From: Phyto melanocephala
Taxonomy: Eukaryota > Arthropoda > Insecta > Diptera > Rhinophoridae
Length of the DNA: 64,000 bases
Direction of reading: 5' to 3'
Assembly: GCA_941918925.1 (NCBI GenBank)
Contig: OW799233.1
Coordinates: 31,812,421-31,876,420 of the forward strand
Within the stretch, counting starts at the first letter, position 1. Every line of letters begins with the position of its first letter. The position numbers were made by a program, and so were the translations under genes. The notes below the pieces were generated by a model. The model was not told where the DNA came from and did no database searches. It was given only the letters and a program-made list of their open reading frames with translations. Shown here piece after piece: positions 47,871 to 58,759 of the stretch.

Positions 47871-48190
47871 ACAAGTAAAAGTGCTATATTCGGCCGTGCC
47901 AATTCTTATATACTCTGCCCAACGTGTAGTCATGCAATAACAATTGTTTGTATCACTATTCATCTCATACTAAATACCTACATACATATACAAAACATCC
48001 CATTGCAGAATTATAAATTGAGTTAACGTATGTATGTTTCCAAAAATAAAAAATAAAAAAAATAAAAAAAAAATAAAAAAAAAATGAAAAAAAAGAATAA
48101 AAAACAAAAAAAAATAAGTAAAAAACGAAAAAAAAACAATAAAAAAAATTAAAAAAACATTTTAAAAAAATTTTTTAAAACAATTAAAAA
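47871..48190 (-). repeat. DINE-1-like fragment with A-rich tract
   Basis: It begins ACAAGTAAAAGTGCTATATT and CGGCCGTGCCAATTCTTATA, followed by ATTGTTTGTATC and an A-rich tract from about 48040. This is the reverse-strand counterpart of the right half of the element at 5143-5996. The far end is missing. Confidence 0.65.
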
Positions 48191-48234
48191 AAATAATGAA
48201 CTCAAGCCTGAATAAAATTTAAATATTAGTTTAA

Positions 48235-50524
48235 AACAAGTAAGAGCACTATATTCGGCTGTGCCGAATCTTTTATACCCACCACCAATTTTGTGTACAT
48301 TTAAAGCACAATATTTTTTATTTTGTTAATCGCTATGGAATAATCTCTTTATAATAAAATATACATCACTTTCTTTGTAGAGGGTGGTTAAATTTTAAGG
48401 GCCCATGTTGAAGGTGAACTACACCTAGTCTTTAAATTTGTTTTCTGTACTTCACTTGACATTTCTCAATCTCAAACTTACTCAATTTGATCCGTGGAAA
48501 GATACGCAAATGAGCAACGCTTTAAAGTTATTCAGGTTTTTTATAAAAATGGGCGTTCAAATCAAAATGCATTTTGTGCACTTCGTAATTCTTTTGATCA
48601 ACATAATCATTCAAATTCGTCCACAATCGGGAGAATTTTAAAAACTATTTAAATTTCTGCAAAACAGGTCTGTATAAAATCTTAGAAAACTTTGTCAATA
48701 GAGAAATAACATGAATTTAATATAAACCGTTATGGCAGGTGGGCGTTAAAGTGAGCGTGTTACCTTAACTTTTTGGCACAACGATTACATTGATTAGAAG
48801 GATATTCGTAGCAAATTTGATCATCATACCTCTAATTTTTTTGGTTTTATGAGCTTTTAAATTTCATTAACAGTAGATAACGTGAAAAGTGGGCGTTATA
48901 GTAGGCATGTCAAAGTTGTTTTTGCGAATGAGTACAACTTAGGTGTTTCAATATAGCCCTTTATTATTCCAAAATCTTTATTAATAGAGAAATTATATGA
49001 ATTTAAGGTAAAACGTTATATGAGAGGTGGGCGTAAAAGTTGGCGTGGCACCTTAATTTTCTTGCACAATAATGACATTGCCTAGGGGGATATACGTAGC
49101 AAATTTGATTATCATACCTCGAATTTGGCGGTTTTATGAGCTTTTAAATTTCATTAACAGTAGATAACGTGAAAAGTGGGCGTTATAGTAGGCGTGTCAA
49201 AGTTATTTTTGCGAATGAGTACAAATTAGATGTTTCATATAGCCCTTTATTATTCCAAAATCTTTATTAATAGAGAAATTATATGAATTTTAAGTAAAAC
49301 GTTATATAGGAGGTGGGCATAAAAGTGGGCGTGGCACCTTAATTTTCTGGCACAGATGTGATATTGCCTAGGGGGATATATGTAGCAAATTTGCTCATCA
49401 CACCTCTAATTTTGGCGGTTTTATGAGCTTTTAAATTTCATTAACGGTAGACAACGTGAAAAGTGGGCGTTATAGTAGGCGTGTCAAAGTTGTTTTTGCG
49501 AATGAGTACAACTTAGGTGTTTCAATACAGCCCTTTATTATTCCCAAATCATTATTAATAGAGAAATTATATGAATTTTAGGTAAAACTTTATATGGGAT
49601 GTGGGCGTGGCACCTTAATTTTCTGGCACAGTGATGATATTGCCTAGGGGGATATACGTAGCAAATTTGATCATTATACCTCTAATTTTGGCGGTTTTAT
49701 GAGCTTTTAAATTTCATTAACGGTAGATAACGTGAAAAGTGGGCGTTGTAGCAGGCGTGTCAAAGTTGTTTTTGCTAATGAGTACAACTTAGGTGTTTCA
49801 ATTTAGCTCTTTGTTATTCCAAAGTCTTTATTAATAGAGAAATTATATGAATTTTGGGTAAAACGTTATATGGGAGGTGGGCGTAAAAGTGGGCGTGGCA
49901 CATTGATTTTCCGTTACAAAAAAGCCTCTCACCAAAAAGCAAAGTGTGCAAAATTTCAACGTCGTACATGCAATTTTGTTGCTTTTATGACGTTTTTGTT
50001 TTTAAATATACCGAAAAATACACTGTGCGGTATAAATTTTCGTACATTTTGATCGATAACTCCTCTCCTAATTCATAGATTTTGATAATTTTAGGGGAGA
50101 AATATTGTTTTGACTCGGGAAATATATATTCGCAGTTTCATGAGTCTACGTTAATGCGTTTGGACACAATTCCATTTTATTCGGTGTTTGAAGGACACGG
50201 TTTTTTCGACCTACTCTTGCTTTACGAGCTATAACTCTCCTTCTAATATTCCGATTTAGCCCATTTTCAACACCAAACAAACCTTGTCTATAAGAAAGAT
50301 TCTGGAAAAATTTGAGCCCCTTAGCTTTTTCGGTGCGACCTCTATCGTGCTTTCAACAGACGGACAGACGGACAGACGGACGGACATAGCTAGATCGTCA
50401 TCAAATCAAACCCTGATTCAGAATATATATACTTTATGGGGTCTAAAATAGATATTTCAATGTGTTACAAACGGAATGACAAAATGAATATACCCCCACC
50501 ATTTTTTTGGTGGCGGGTATAAAA
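48235..50524 (-). mobile_element. DINE-1/Helentron-like element, copy C (longest)
   Basis: Left end ACAAGTAAGAGCACTATA with hairpin and TTTTATACCCACCACCAA; right end TTTTTTGGTGGCGGGTATAA. It keeps the left repeat of the embedded mariner (about 48380) but lacks its right half. The interior holds about five tandem blocks of about 260-290 bp, each with ATTTCATTAACGGTAGATAA, then AACGTGAAAAGTGGGCGTTA, GTAGGCGTGTCAAAGTT and TTATTCCAAAATC, explaining its greater length. The ACAGACGGACAGACGGACGG stretch is near 50355. Non-coding. Confidence 0.82.
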
Positions 50525-51110
50525 AATAATATATAAAATAAAAAAATTAAATAAGACATTTTTTTTTTGGCTCAGCTGGGATTCGATGACACGTTTACTC
50601 TAACCAGTATATATGTATGTTGTTGTAATTGTGAAAAAAACAAGGTGGTCGTGTTTTTTTTGCTCATATCTCAGAAAGTTATGGGGCGATTGTGCTGAAT
50701 TTCAATAAGTTTTTGTGTGTTATATTATGCAAAATCTGCTAAACATTTAAAAACACACTTCAACTTTCAAAGCAACTTCCGATATTTGTAACTTGCGCTG
50801 CAAAATTTTTTAAAATATTATTTCATAACCAATAACTGTTTAAACTTTTTTTTATGTCATTTAAAAGTACCCTTAAATCCCACCAAGCGTTGTGTATTAA
50901 ATATCGTTTTGGAAAGTTCAAAAAATCTTTATATTTTAATCTGAAAAGAAAGATTTAAAGAAGGAAGAGTTCGTGTCACAGGATTTGCCCTAAAATTTCA
51001 CTGTGATTTCGGTTAAATTCAGATAGTTTATAAACAATATGTCCTTCTTAAGCCTTAAATATAACTTATATGCTCAACTACAGTTTTTAGAGTTATTACG
51101 TACCACAAAT
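50525..51110. repeat. Repeat fragment related to 5440-5560, then unrecognised DNA
   Basis: TTTTGGCTCAGCTGGGATTC, then TTACTCTAACCAGTATATAT, then AGGTGGTCGTG and GCTCATATCTCAGA (50560-50680) is the reverse complement of sequence at 5437-5567. It is probably a piece of the same repeat family in opposite orientation. From about 50720 to 51110 nothing was recognised. Confidence 0.55.
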
Positions 51111-51117
51111 AAGTGTG

Positions 51118-51330
51118 CCCCGATAGATTACTGACTAATCTATCGGGTGTGCTGGTCTGGAAGACTGGGGATTTTGGGTTCGATTTCTGACAAAGACTCT
51201 TGACTGGTGTGCTTGCCTTTTCTTTTCTCTTCTATTCTATTCTAGCTATTCTTTTCAGGTATTATAAAGGGATCAATATAATGGACACAAGTGAGCTGCA
51301 CAACAACTACCTGTTCTACCTACCATACCA
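51118..51330 (+). mobile_element. Probable tRNA-derived SINE
   Basis: The head has GGTGTGCTGGTCTGGAAG (A-box-like), then GGGTTCGATTTC (B-box-like), a pyrimidine-rich TTTTCTTTTCTCTTCTATTC, and a 3' part AAAGGGATCAATATAATGG with GTGAGCTGCACAACAACTAC followed by CTGTTCTACC. The same order occurs on the minus strand at about 58560-58700, so it is a dispersed family. A hairpin (GATAGATT-ACTGACT-AATCTATC) precedes the head. Confidence 0.5.
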
Positions 51331-51944
51331 CAAATAATGTAAAAAAATAGTGTAATTTGGAATTTATCTAATAATCAGTAAATTGTGCATGAAATGTCCA
51401 AAAGTGAATTGAAATTTCGATATACACACATACGTAAATTATTCGCAGTTTAACAAAAAAATTTCATTAAATTCTCTGTAGTCTTATTATTTTCTTTTAT
51501 TAATATCTCTTATCTGAATATCTGTATGTATGTATGTATTCTTGTAACTGTTTTTAAGTACATACTTATACATATTAGTGTGTATAATAGGAATATCAAA
51601 AACATCCGCGTGTCGCCAATCTTATTCATGTGCCGGAAAGATGCCATTACTGAGTGTGTATATGGGCCAAACGAAAAATATGTTATAAAATAGTAACCTA
51701 GTAACCACGGCGTCTATAAATTTAAAATAAATGTAAAAGAGGCAAATTTACGAAATAAAAAATTAGCGGAAATAATAAGCTGTTGTTTCAAATTTAACAT
51801 ATTTTTCCAAAAAAAATAAATAAATAAATAAATAAATTAATAAAGAAATGTTATCATAAGATAAAAACAATTTGATAAATAAGTTTTGAACTGTAACGAT
51901 GTGGTTGTAAACATTTAAGAAAACACTTTTCAAACCTATAATAA

Positions 51945-54900
51945 CACTGCTCTGCAAAAAAACATTTTTTGTCTTCCCATTTAATAAAACTATGTGGACT
52001 ATATGGATTTTGACGCGCTGAACTCAAATCCGTTGTCGGTTTTTTTCCATCAGATCGGGATTTTTTTTTATGGGCGTGGCAAATTTTTCCCCCTAAATTA
52101 GTCAGGTACGGACACATATTTAATCCTAACTCGAGAACCAGTCATCCGATTTTCAAAAATAAAACACCAAAATATGTATTATAAATTTTTTTTTATTTTA
52201 TTGAAATACAATTTTTCTCTATCTCTTATCGTTTTGGAGTTATTTAGAAATTATTGGAGAAAAAAAATTTTTTTCGTGCAAAATTCGTAATATTTTTCAA
52301 TTTAAAAATGGAATTAAAAAAAACATAAGGCAAATATTCCACATTTTAAACTTTTTTCTGAGAACTACTTATCTTAAAAATAAAAAAAGCCATAAACCAT
52401 AAAAATTGGTTAAAAAATGTAGATTTTATTGTCAATTTATCGCAGGTACCCAATATTGACCAAATATGTGTAATGCAGCAAACAACGTCAGAGTGGGCGC
52501 ACTAAAGCGCCTTGTAGCAACAATGAATGGCAACTTTTAACTTCTATCTATTTTTGTACAACAAAAACAAATACAAGCAAAGAAATTTGTCAGATTGTAA
52601 TTTTGTAACAACGCCTCGCTTAAAGCACCCACCCTATCGTCACCCGTAAATAACTTCAAATTACAATAAAAAATTAAAATATTTACAGCCTCTAAATTTT
52701 TTTATTTTAAATAACACAAATTTTTTGTTAATAATTATTAATTTTTATTTAGGAAACATTGTTAAAATAAAAAAGTAGCTTAAGCTGTTCCGTTGTATGC
52801 GGAGATTCAACTTTAGTTTTCTTTAATTAATATTTATTTTTTTATTAATATTATCAGTTTGAGATTCTTGCCAAATTGACCAACAAAAATCTGCAAGCAT
52901 TCCTTCCGATGGGTTTCCATTATAGCGCTTCTCTATATGTAACATATCTTGATGGAACCTTTTACCATGTTCGTCTGATACAGCACCAAGATTATCCGGA
53001 AAAAAATCTAGATGCGAGTCTAAAAAATGAATTTTAAGGGACATATTACACTTTAGAGCCTTGTAGGCAGAAAGTAGTTCTTCGATGATTTCATGGTAGT
53101 TTTCAGCTTTTCTGTTTCCCAAAAAATTGTGGCATATATTCACAAAAGCTGTCCATGCTCTTTCTTCCACATTATTCAATTTCATTCTAAAGACCTCGTC
53201 CTTCATAAGCTGTCGTATTTGTGGACCTACAAATATGCCTTCTTTTACTTTAGCATCGCTGATTCTAGGAAATTTGCTTTTGATGTATAGAAATCCTTCA
53301 CCGTCCTTGTTCATTGCCTTGTGAAGAGGAGGCAGAATAATTTTTTCTTTTTGTATTAAAGGCTCTTCTGCTACACTTTTTTCTCCTGGAATAAAATTTA
53401 CTCTTTTCGGTCAAATTTTAACATTGTAGTGTTTTTCTTTCGCGCGGCTATCCCATTCACATAAGAAGCAACAAAACTTGGTATATCCACTTTGCAATCC
53501 ATTTAACATTGCTACGACTTTCAAATCTGCACATACGTTCCATGAGTAATGTGAATATTTAATTTTTTGTAGTATCATCTTCATGCTAGAATAGTTTTCT
53601 TTCATATTTCTTGCATACGCGAGTGGGACCGATGGCAATTTGTTGCCATTATGAAGTAAAACGGCTTTCAAACTTGTCTTGGATGAATCAATAAAAAGCC
53701 GCCAATCCTCAGAATTATGACTGAAACACAGTTGTCGCAAAAGTCCATCAGCATTATCACAAAATACCAAACCTTCTTCTCTGCTGAAATAACTCAAAAA
53801 AGGTTGTTCTCTATTTCGAAAGTACGAGACATTAACGTCCTTTTGCACCAAATTCCATTCTTTTAATTTGGATGCAAAAAGCTCAGACTTGTTTTTTGAG
53901 AGCCCTAATTTACGAACTAAGTTGTTCATGTCAGTTTGATTCGGAAAATAAGGTTTACTCGTTGGACTTCCAAATGAATTCGAAGAAACACCCATGCTGG
54001 CGTAAGTGAATTCAGTTTCTGAAGAAACCCTATCTTCTTCATCGTCTGTAAGAGGCAATGGAGGTAAAAATTTACTTGTAAACTGGTAAACTGGTCGTTT
54101 GACGCATGTAGTATTTGGATATATAACTTTATTTTTTGTTTTTTTTGTAAACCCACGTGTTTTGGTAAGGCAAAAGTAGCAATCATTTTGACGATTTTGT
54201 GGTTCACTCCAAATCGCTGGCTTCATAAACGGCAAAGACTTATAACTTCCTTTTACCCAACATCTTAAAGACTTACTACAGCTACTACAACATATTTTCG
54301 GCAGCCAATTTTTATCTCTATCATCGATAGGAAACCCAAAATAACGGCGATAAGCATCCTTAATCTTGGAAGATATTGTCTCCCGTTGAGAACTTAAAGT
54401 TAGATTGCCACAAACGTAACAAAATAAATTTGGAGATTTGTTACAAATCCTTGACATTTTGTAATATGAAAGCGTTTGTGGATTCTTTAATTGCTTTATT
54501 TCTTTACACAATAACAAAGTACACTATAAGATCTATTTACTGTTGCCGATTTTAACCGCACGATATTCAAATTAAAAGTGACTTACTTATAGCCCATTAG
54601 CTATAAGTATATATATACAATAAATACCAGAATATACCCTAATTTTCTTAATTTGAAATCACAGGTAATTGAAAAATACTATGTTATAAATATTAATTCC
54701 AAGAACCATGCAAAATATCGTTGTACTTCAGTTCTATTACCTGCTCACTTAACGAGATGTTACATATATCATATGTAAGGCTGGTTGTATTACAATATTG
54801 GGTACCTGCGGTAAATTGACAATAAAATCTACATTTTTTAACCAATTTTTATGGTTTATGGCTTTTTTTATTTTTAAGATAAGTAGTTCTCAGAAAAAAG

Positions 54901-55294
54901 TTTAAAAGGTGGAATATTTGCCTTATATTTTTTAATTCCATTTTTAAATTGAAAAATATTACGAATTTTGCACGAAAAAATTTTTTTTTCTCCAATAATT
55001 TCTAAATAACTCCAAAACGATAAGAGATAGAGAAAAATTGTATTTCAATGAAATAAAAAAAAATTTATAACACATTTTTTGGTGTTTTATTTTTGAAAAT
55101 CGGATGACTGGTTCTCGAGTTAGGATTAAATATGTGTCCGTACCTGACTAAGTTAGGGGGAAAAATTTGCCACGCCCATAAAAAAAAATCCCGATCTGGT
55201 GGAAAAAAACCGACAACGGATTGGAGTTCAGCGCGTCAAAATCCATATAGTCCATATAGTTTTATTAAATGGAGGATTTTGCTGCAGAGCAGTG
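51945..55294 (-). mobile_element. 3.35 kb DNA transposon with about 500-bp CACTG inverted repeats
   Basis: Inverted repeats occupy 51945-52458 and 54793-55294; both start CACTGCTCTGCA and match along about 500 bases with a few mismatches and small indels, ending at CGCAGGTACCCAATATTG. The 3-bp direct repeat TAA flanks the element (51942-51944 and 55295-55297). A single protein gene lies inside on the minus strand. CACTG ends with a 3-bp duplication resemble CACTA/EnSpm conventions, but the protein does not look like an EnSpm transposase to me, so the superfamily is left open. Confidence 0.88.
52823..54457 (-). pseudogene. Transposase-like gene of the CACTG element (one stop, one small gap)
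   Basis: One minus-strand frame of 545 codons, broken by a TGA at 53413-53411 where relatives have Trp (the context is NVKI-stop-PKR). A few codons also seem missing near 53320, where PPLH runs straight into KAMNKD. The start chosen is MSRICNKSP at 54457, since it opens the conserved zinc-binding region; the frame is open 20 codons further upstream. Visible order: CxxC at residues 13-16, CCxxC at 56-60, CxxC at 93-96 (probable zinc fingers); NNLVRKLGLSKNKSE; FIDSSK...AVLLHNGNK; CADLKVVAML; CCFLCEWDSR; then GIFVGPQIRQLM, HNFLGN, KIHFLDSHLDFFPDNLGAVS and DEHGKRFHQD. The Asp in FIDSS, the Asp in CADL and the Glu in DEHG could form a DDE triad; that is inference. The family is a widespread uncharacterised repeat-derived protein in animals, from memory. 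Confidence 0.8.
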
Positions 55295-55297
55295 TAA

Positions 55298-55975
55298 TTT
55301 GCATGTAAAATTGTTTACTGGTATATTTTTATGAAATTAGTTTTTATATGCTCGTATGCTCGTGTATTAATTTACATGCAAATATGTGTGTATGAGTACA
55401 TGACTGTGTACAAAAAAATTTGAAAGTTTTGAGGCCTCCTATTATAAACATAAATCACATAAAATGTGTGTAAGTATGTATATACATACATACATACAAA
55501 CACTTATTCGAAAATTCTCAGTTAAAAAAATCCTAAGGACGGAGAGAACTTATGAATGTTAAATCTTGTTGAACTTTAATTTTAATTTTTGATTAAAAAA
55601 AAGAAAATTTTACAAAATTTTCTATAATAAAAATATGAAAAAATAATTAAAAGTAATGATTTCTTTAACTTAAAATCATAACTTAAGTTAATTTTGTGAT
55701 TGGTCAACGTGTGCTTTTATATCATATCTTAACATTGTCCTAGTTTGTAAACATTTTAAAATGATTTAAATTTTTTTAATGAACGATACATTTGGTGAAT
55801 TGACTATGTGACGTGCTGTCATAACATTATAAGTTTACAAACTTTTAAATGATTTAGGGCCATTATTACAACTTGCCTTTAGTTAGAGGTGGATTTTTTA
55901 TGCCCGATAAATAGCTTCTACGGTAGTATGAGTTTAAAGATAGATGGATAATTATTTAATTCTTACAATAAAAAA
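55298..55975. other. AT-rich stretch between two transposons
   Basis: A short (TACA)n run lies near 55480. No gene was recognised. Confidence 0.45.
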
Positions 55976-56378
55976 AAAAGTTCTGTTTTATAATTTTCCT
56001 GCTAAGGCTGAAGGCAGAGAGCTGTTCTACATACTCCAATAATATTCAGCCATCATGTGTTCTTTTATGATACGATGGTACTGATGAAATCGCTTGCCTG
56101 TTTTTCACTTAGGTCCCCAAGATTGGCGGCAAAATAGTCCATGTGATTGTGAAGAAAATGTAACTTGATGCTAATGATACATTCAAGCCTTGAAAGTGTT
56201 AAGAAAGTTTAGAATATTTCTCATTTCTAAAAAAACAAGTAAGAGCACTATATTCGGCTGTGCCGAATCTTTTATACCCACCACCAATTTTGTGTACATT
56301 GAAAGCACAATATTTATTATTTTGTAAATCGCTATAGAATAATCTCTTTATAATAAAATATGTATCACTTTCTTTGTA

Positions 56379-56868
56379 GAGGGTGGTTAAAGTTTAAATT
56401 TAAAACAGAGGCCGAATTACGGCACTCGAACGTGATCGAAATTTGAAAACTCTTATTAGAATCTCTATACCTAAAGCACAGCGTACTCGGTCGTTCGAGT
56501 AAAATTTCGATCGATATCGAATGCCGTAATTCGGCCCCATGTCTGTATAAAATGTTGGAACATCTATGAATGCCTTTTTAATTCATTATATGAGAAGCAT
56601 TGCTGTTTATCGCGATAGTGTGGCAAAAAAACAGTCAACTTCGACTCATCATTGTGCTAAACAATTGAGCATCAACAATGTTATTGAAAATTTGGACTAT
56701 CGGATCGAGGTGTGCCGTTGAGGTCGCGGGGGCCATTTGGCCGATATATTGTTCCATACATAATTGAACTATGCAAATATTATCATTACAAAAACAAATG
56801 ATAATAATTTCCTAAATAATTTGTTTATTACTCAAAATCAACATCGGCCCTTAAAATTTCACCACCCT
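56379..56868 (+). mobile_element. Embedded mariner-like element in copy D
   Basis: Left repeat GAGGGTGGTTAAAGTTTAA after TA (56377-56378); right repeat CCCTTAAAATTTCACCACCC followed by TTATA. The plus strand encodes the mariner C-terminal tail VIENLDYRIEVCR, stop, GRGGHLADILFHT and then a stop. It corresponds to 8784-9400 in copy A but is shortened at its left side. Confidence 0.7.
56410..56536. mobile_element. 127-bp palindromic MITE nested in the embedded mariner
   Basis: GGCCGAATTACGGCACTCGA at the left and TCGAATGCCGTAATTCGGCC at the right are reverse complements with a small offset. Inner words TCGAACG/CGTTCGA and GATCGAAATTT/AAATTTCGATC also pair. It is absent from the corresponding position of copies A, B and C, so it is an insertion specific to copy D. 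Confidence 0.75.
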
Positions 56869-58559
56869 TTATAACTTTGATATGCTGGTAAAATGTTTTC
56901 GTAAATTAAGTGTTTCAGTGAAAGTGGGCGTTAAAGTAAGCGTGTGAATAAAATTTCTATTAATAAATACAACTTAGATATTTCAATATAGTCCTTAATT
57001 CTTTCAAAATATTTATTCATTGAGAAATTATCTGAATTTGAGATAAAGTATTATATAGGATGTGGGCGTAAGAGTGGGCGTATCACCTTAATTTTCTGGC
57101 ATAACAATAACATTGACTAGAAGGATTTCCGTAGCAAATTTTATCATCATACCTCTAATTTTGTCGGTTTTATAAATTTAAATTTCATTAAAAGTAGATA
57201 ACGTGAAAAGTGGGCGTTATAGTAGGTATGTCGAAGTTATTTATGCTAATAAATACAACTTAGACATTTCAATAAAGTCCTCTATTATTCGATTTATAGA
57301 GAAATTATAAGAATTTGAGAGAAAACGTTGTATGGGAGGTGCGCGTGTCACATTTATTCTCCGTCAGAAGAAAGCCTTTGACCAAGAAGCAATTCCTGCG
57401 AATTTTCAGAATCGTAGATCTAATTTGGTCACTCGTATAAGGCTTAGAATTTTGAACCTACTGAAAAATACACTGCGCGGTATTAATTTTAATACATTTT
57501 TATCTCTAACTCCCTTCCTAATGCATGCATTTAGGCAATTTTTGGGTAGATATATTGTTTTTGCTCAAGTAGTTTATATTTGGAGTTTCATGACTCTACG
57601 TTGATGCTGGTGGACACAACTCCATTTTATTCGATGTTGGAAGGACACGGTTCTTTCGACCTACTCTTGCATTACGAGCTATAACTTTCTTCCTTATATT
57701 CCGATTTAGCCAATTTTCAATACCAAACAAACCTTGTCTATAAGAAAGATTCTGGCAAAATTTGAGCCCCCTAGCTTTTTCGGTGCGACCTCTATCGTGC
57801 TTTCAACAGACGGACAGACGGACAGACGGACGGACATAGCTAGATCGTCATCAAATCAAACCCTGATTCAGAATATATATACTTTATGGGGTCTAAAATG
57901 GATATTTCGATGTGTTACAAACGGAATGACAAAATGAATATACCCCCACCTTTTTTTTTGGTGGCGGGTATAAAAAAATGTACAAGCCATACAATCTCAT
58001 TCAATACCGTTTTCTCAACCACTGTCAGAGTACCAATAAAATTTGAGTCTCTTATTAATGATCTTATTTGTGGTTCATCAAAAATTCTCGATTTATTCTT
58101 TTTTGTACTCAGTTTTGGAAACATTTTTGATAGGAAAAGGAAACAATTTCCACTTTGTCAAGACCTTTCTATATGTCTTAGTTTTATATATAACGGGGGT
58201 AAAATTATACGATCTCTGGATACTAAATTTGGGTTTATGATGTGCTGACATCCTGCAACTAAGCCCAGTTTTTTTTAATACATTGTTACAATTTAAATTT
58301 ACCCTACAAACAAAGCAAAAAGGGATATTTTAAATTACCAACTTGTAGGTCGAGAAGATAGCTGACCATTCGTTATCCACACATACGAGTCAATTGTGTC
58401 CCACATATTTAATTGTGTCTTAAAGCAGAGCAATAGTTGTAAATAAATCTTTTGTTTTTAAAGAAAGTGCATAAGGCATTAACCCTAATTTATTGCCATT
58501 GTGTAAAAGAACACATTTTAGATTATATTTTAATGAGTCTATAGAAATGCCTCTTAATT

Positions 58560-58700
58560 TTGGTAGAACAGGCAGCTGTTGTGCAGCTCACTTTGATCTT
58601 GATCCCTTTGTGATATATGTACAGAATAGAAAAGAGCAAAAAGCTGACCAGTCCAGTATCTAATTTAAATTGAACTTGCAACCCCCAGACTAGCAGATTA
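58560..58700 (-). mobile_element. Second copy of the probable tRNA-derived SINE
   Basis: The minus strand reads GCTAGTCTGGGGGTTGCAAG then TTCAATTT (tRNA-like), CTTTTCTATTCTG, AAAGGGATCAAGATCAAAGT and GAGCTGCACAACAGCTGCCT followed by GTTCTACC. It aligns in order with 51150-51330. It interrupts the older transposase just upstream of the SIDSLK segment. Confidence 0.45.
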
Positions 58701-58759
58701 AAACCATAGTACGCAAATCAATCGAATAGATATTAATCATGAATGATATTAATTTGAAT

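Larger units (their letters stand above)
56235..57974 (-). mobile_element. DINE-1/Helentron-like element, copy D, nested in the older transposase
   Basis: Left end ACAAGTAAGAGCACTATA with hairpin and TTTTATACCCACCACCAA; right end TTTTTTTTGGTGGCGGGTAT. It carries the embedded mariner (56379-56868) with both inverted repeats and a tail reading NNVIENLDYRIEVCR and GRGGHLADILFHT. Inside that mariner is another small palindromic insert (56410-56536). The ACAGACGGACAGACGGACGG stretch is near 57810. Its insertion splits a transposase reading frame in a motif corresponding to HNFLGN. Confidence 0.82.
55976..58640 (-). pseudogene. Older copy of the CACTG-type transposase, split by a DINE-1-like insertion
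   Basis: Minus-strand fragments in the order of the protein at 52823-54457. Near 58540-58470: SIDSLKYNLKCVLLHNGNKL. Near 58380: WLVCVDNEWSAI (counterpart of the CADL segment). Near 58210: VSRDRIILPPLYIKL. At 58124-57975: MFPKLSTKKNKSRIFDEPQI then RSLIRDSNF and VWLVH. There the frame is cut by the DINE-1-like element (56235-57974). Beyond it, near 56190-56080, come IISIKLHFLHNHMDYFAANL then GDLSEKQ and, shifted, RFHQYHR and HMMAEYYWSM. Many stops and shifts are present. The D positions of the FIDS and C-D segments are kept. A SINE-like sequence lies at its upstream edge. Confidence 0.75.

Noticed and set aside
51945..55294. Assigning the CACTG element to CACTA/EnSpm
   Set aside because: Ends and 3-bp duplication would fit, but the protein shows none of the EnSpm transposase patterns I know; left unassigned.
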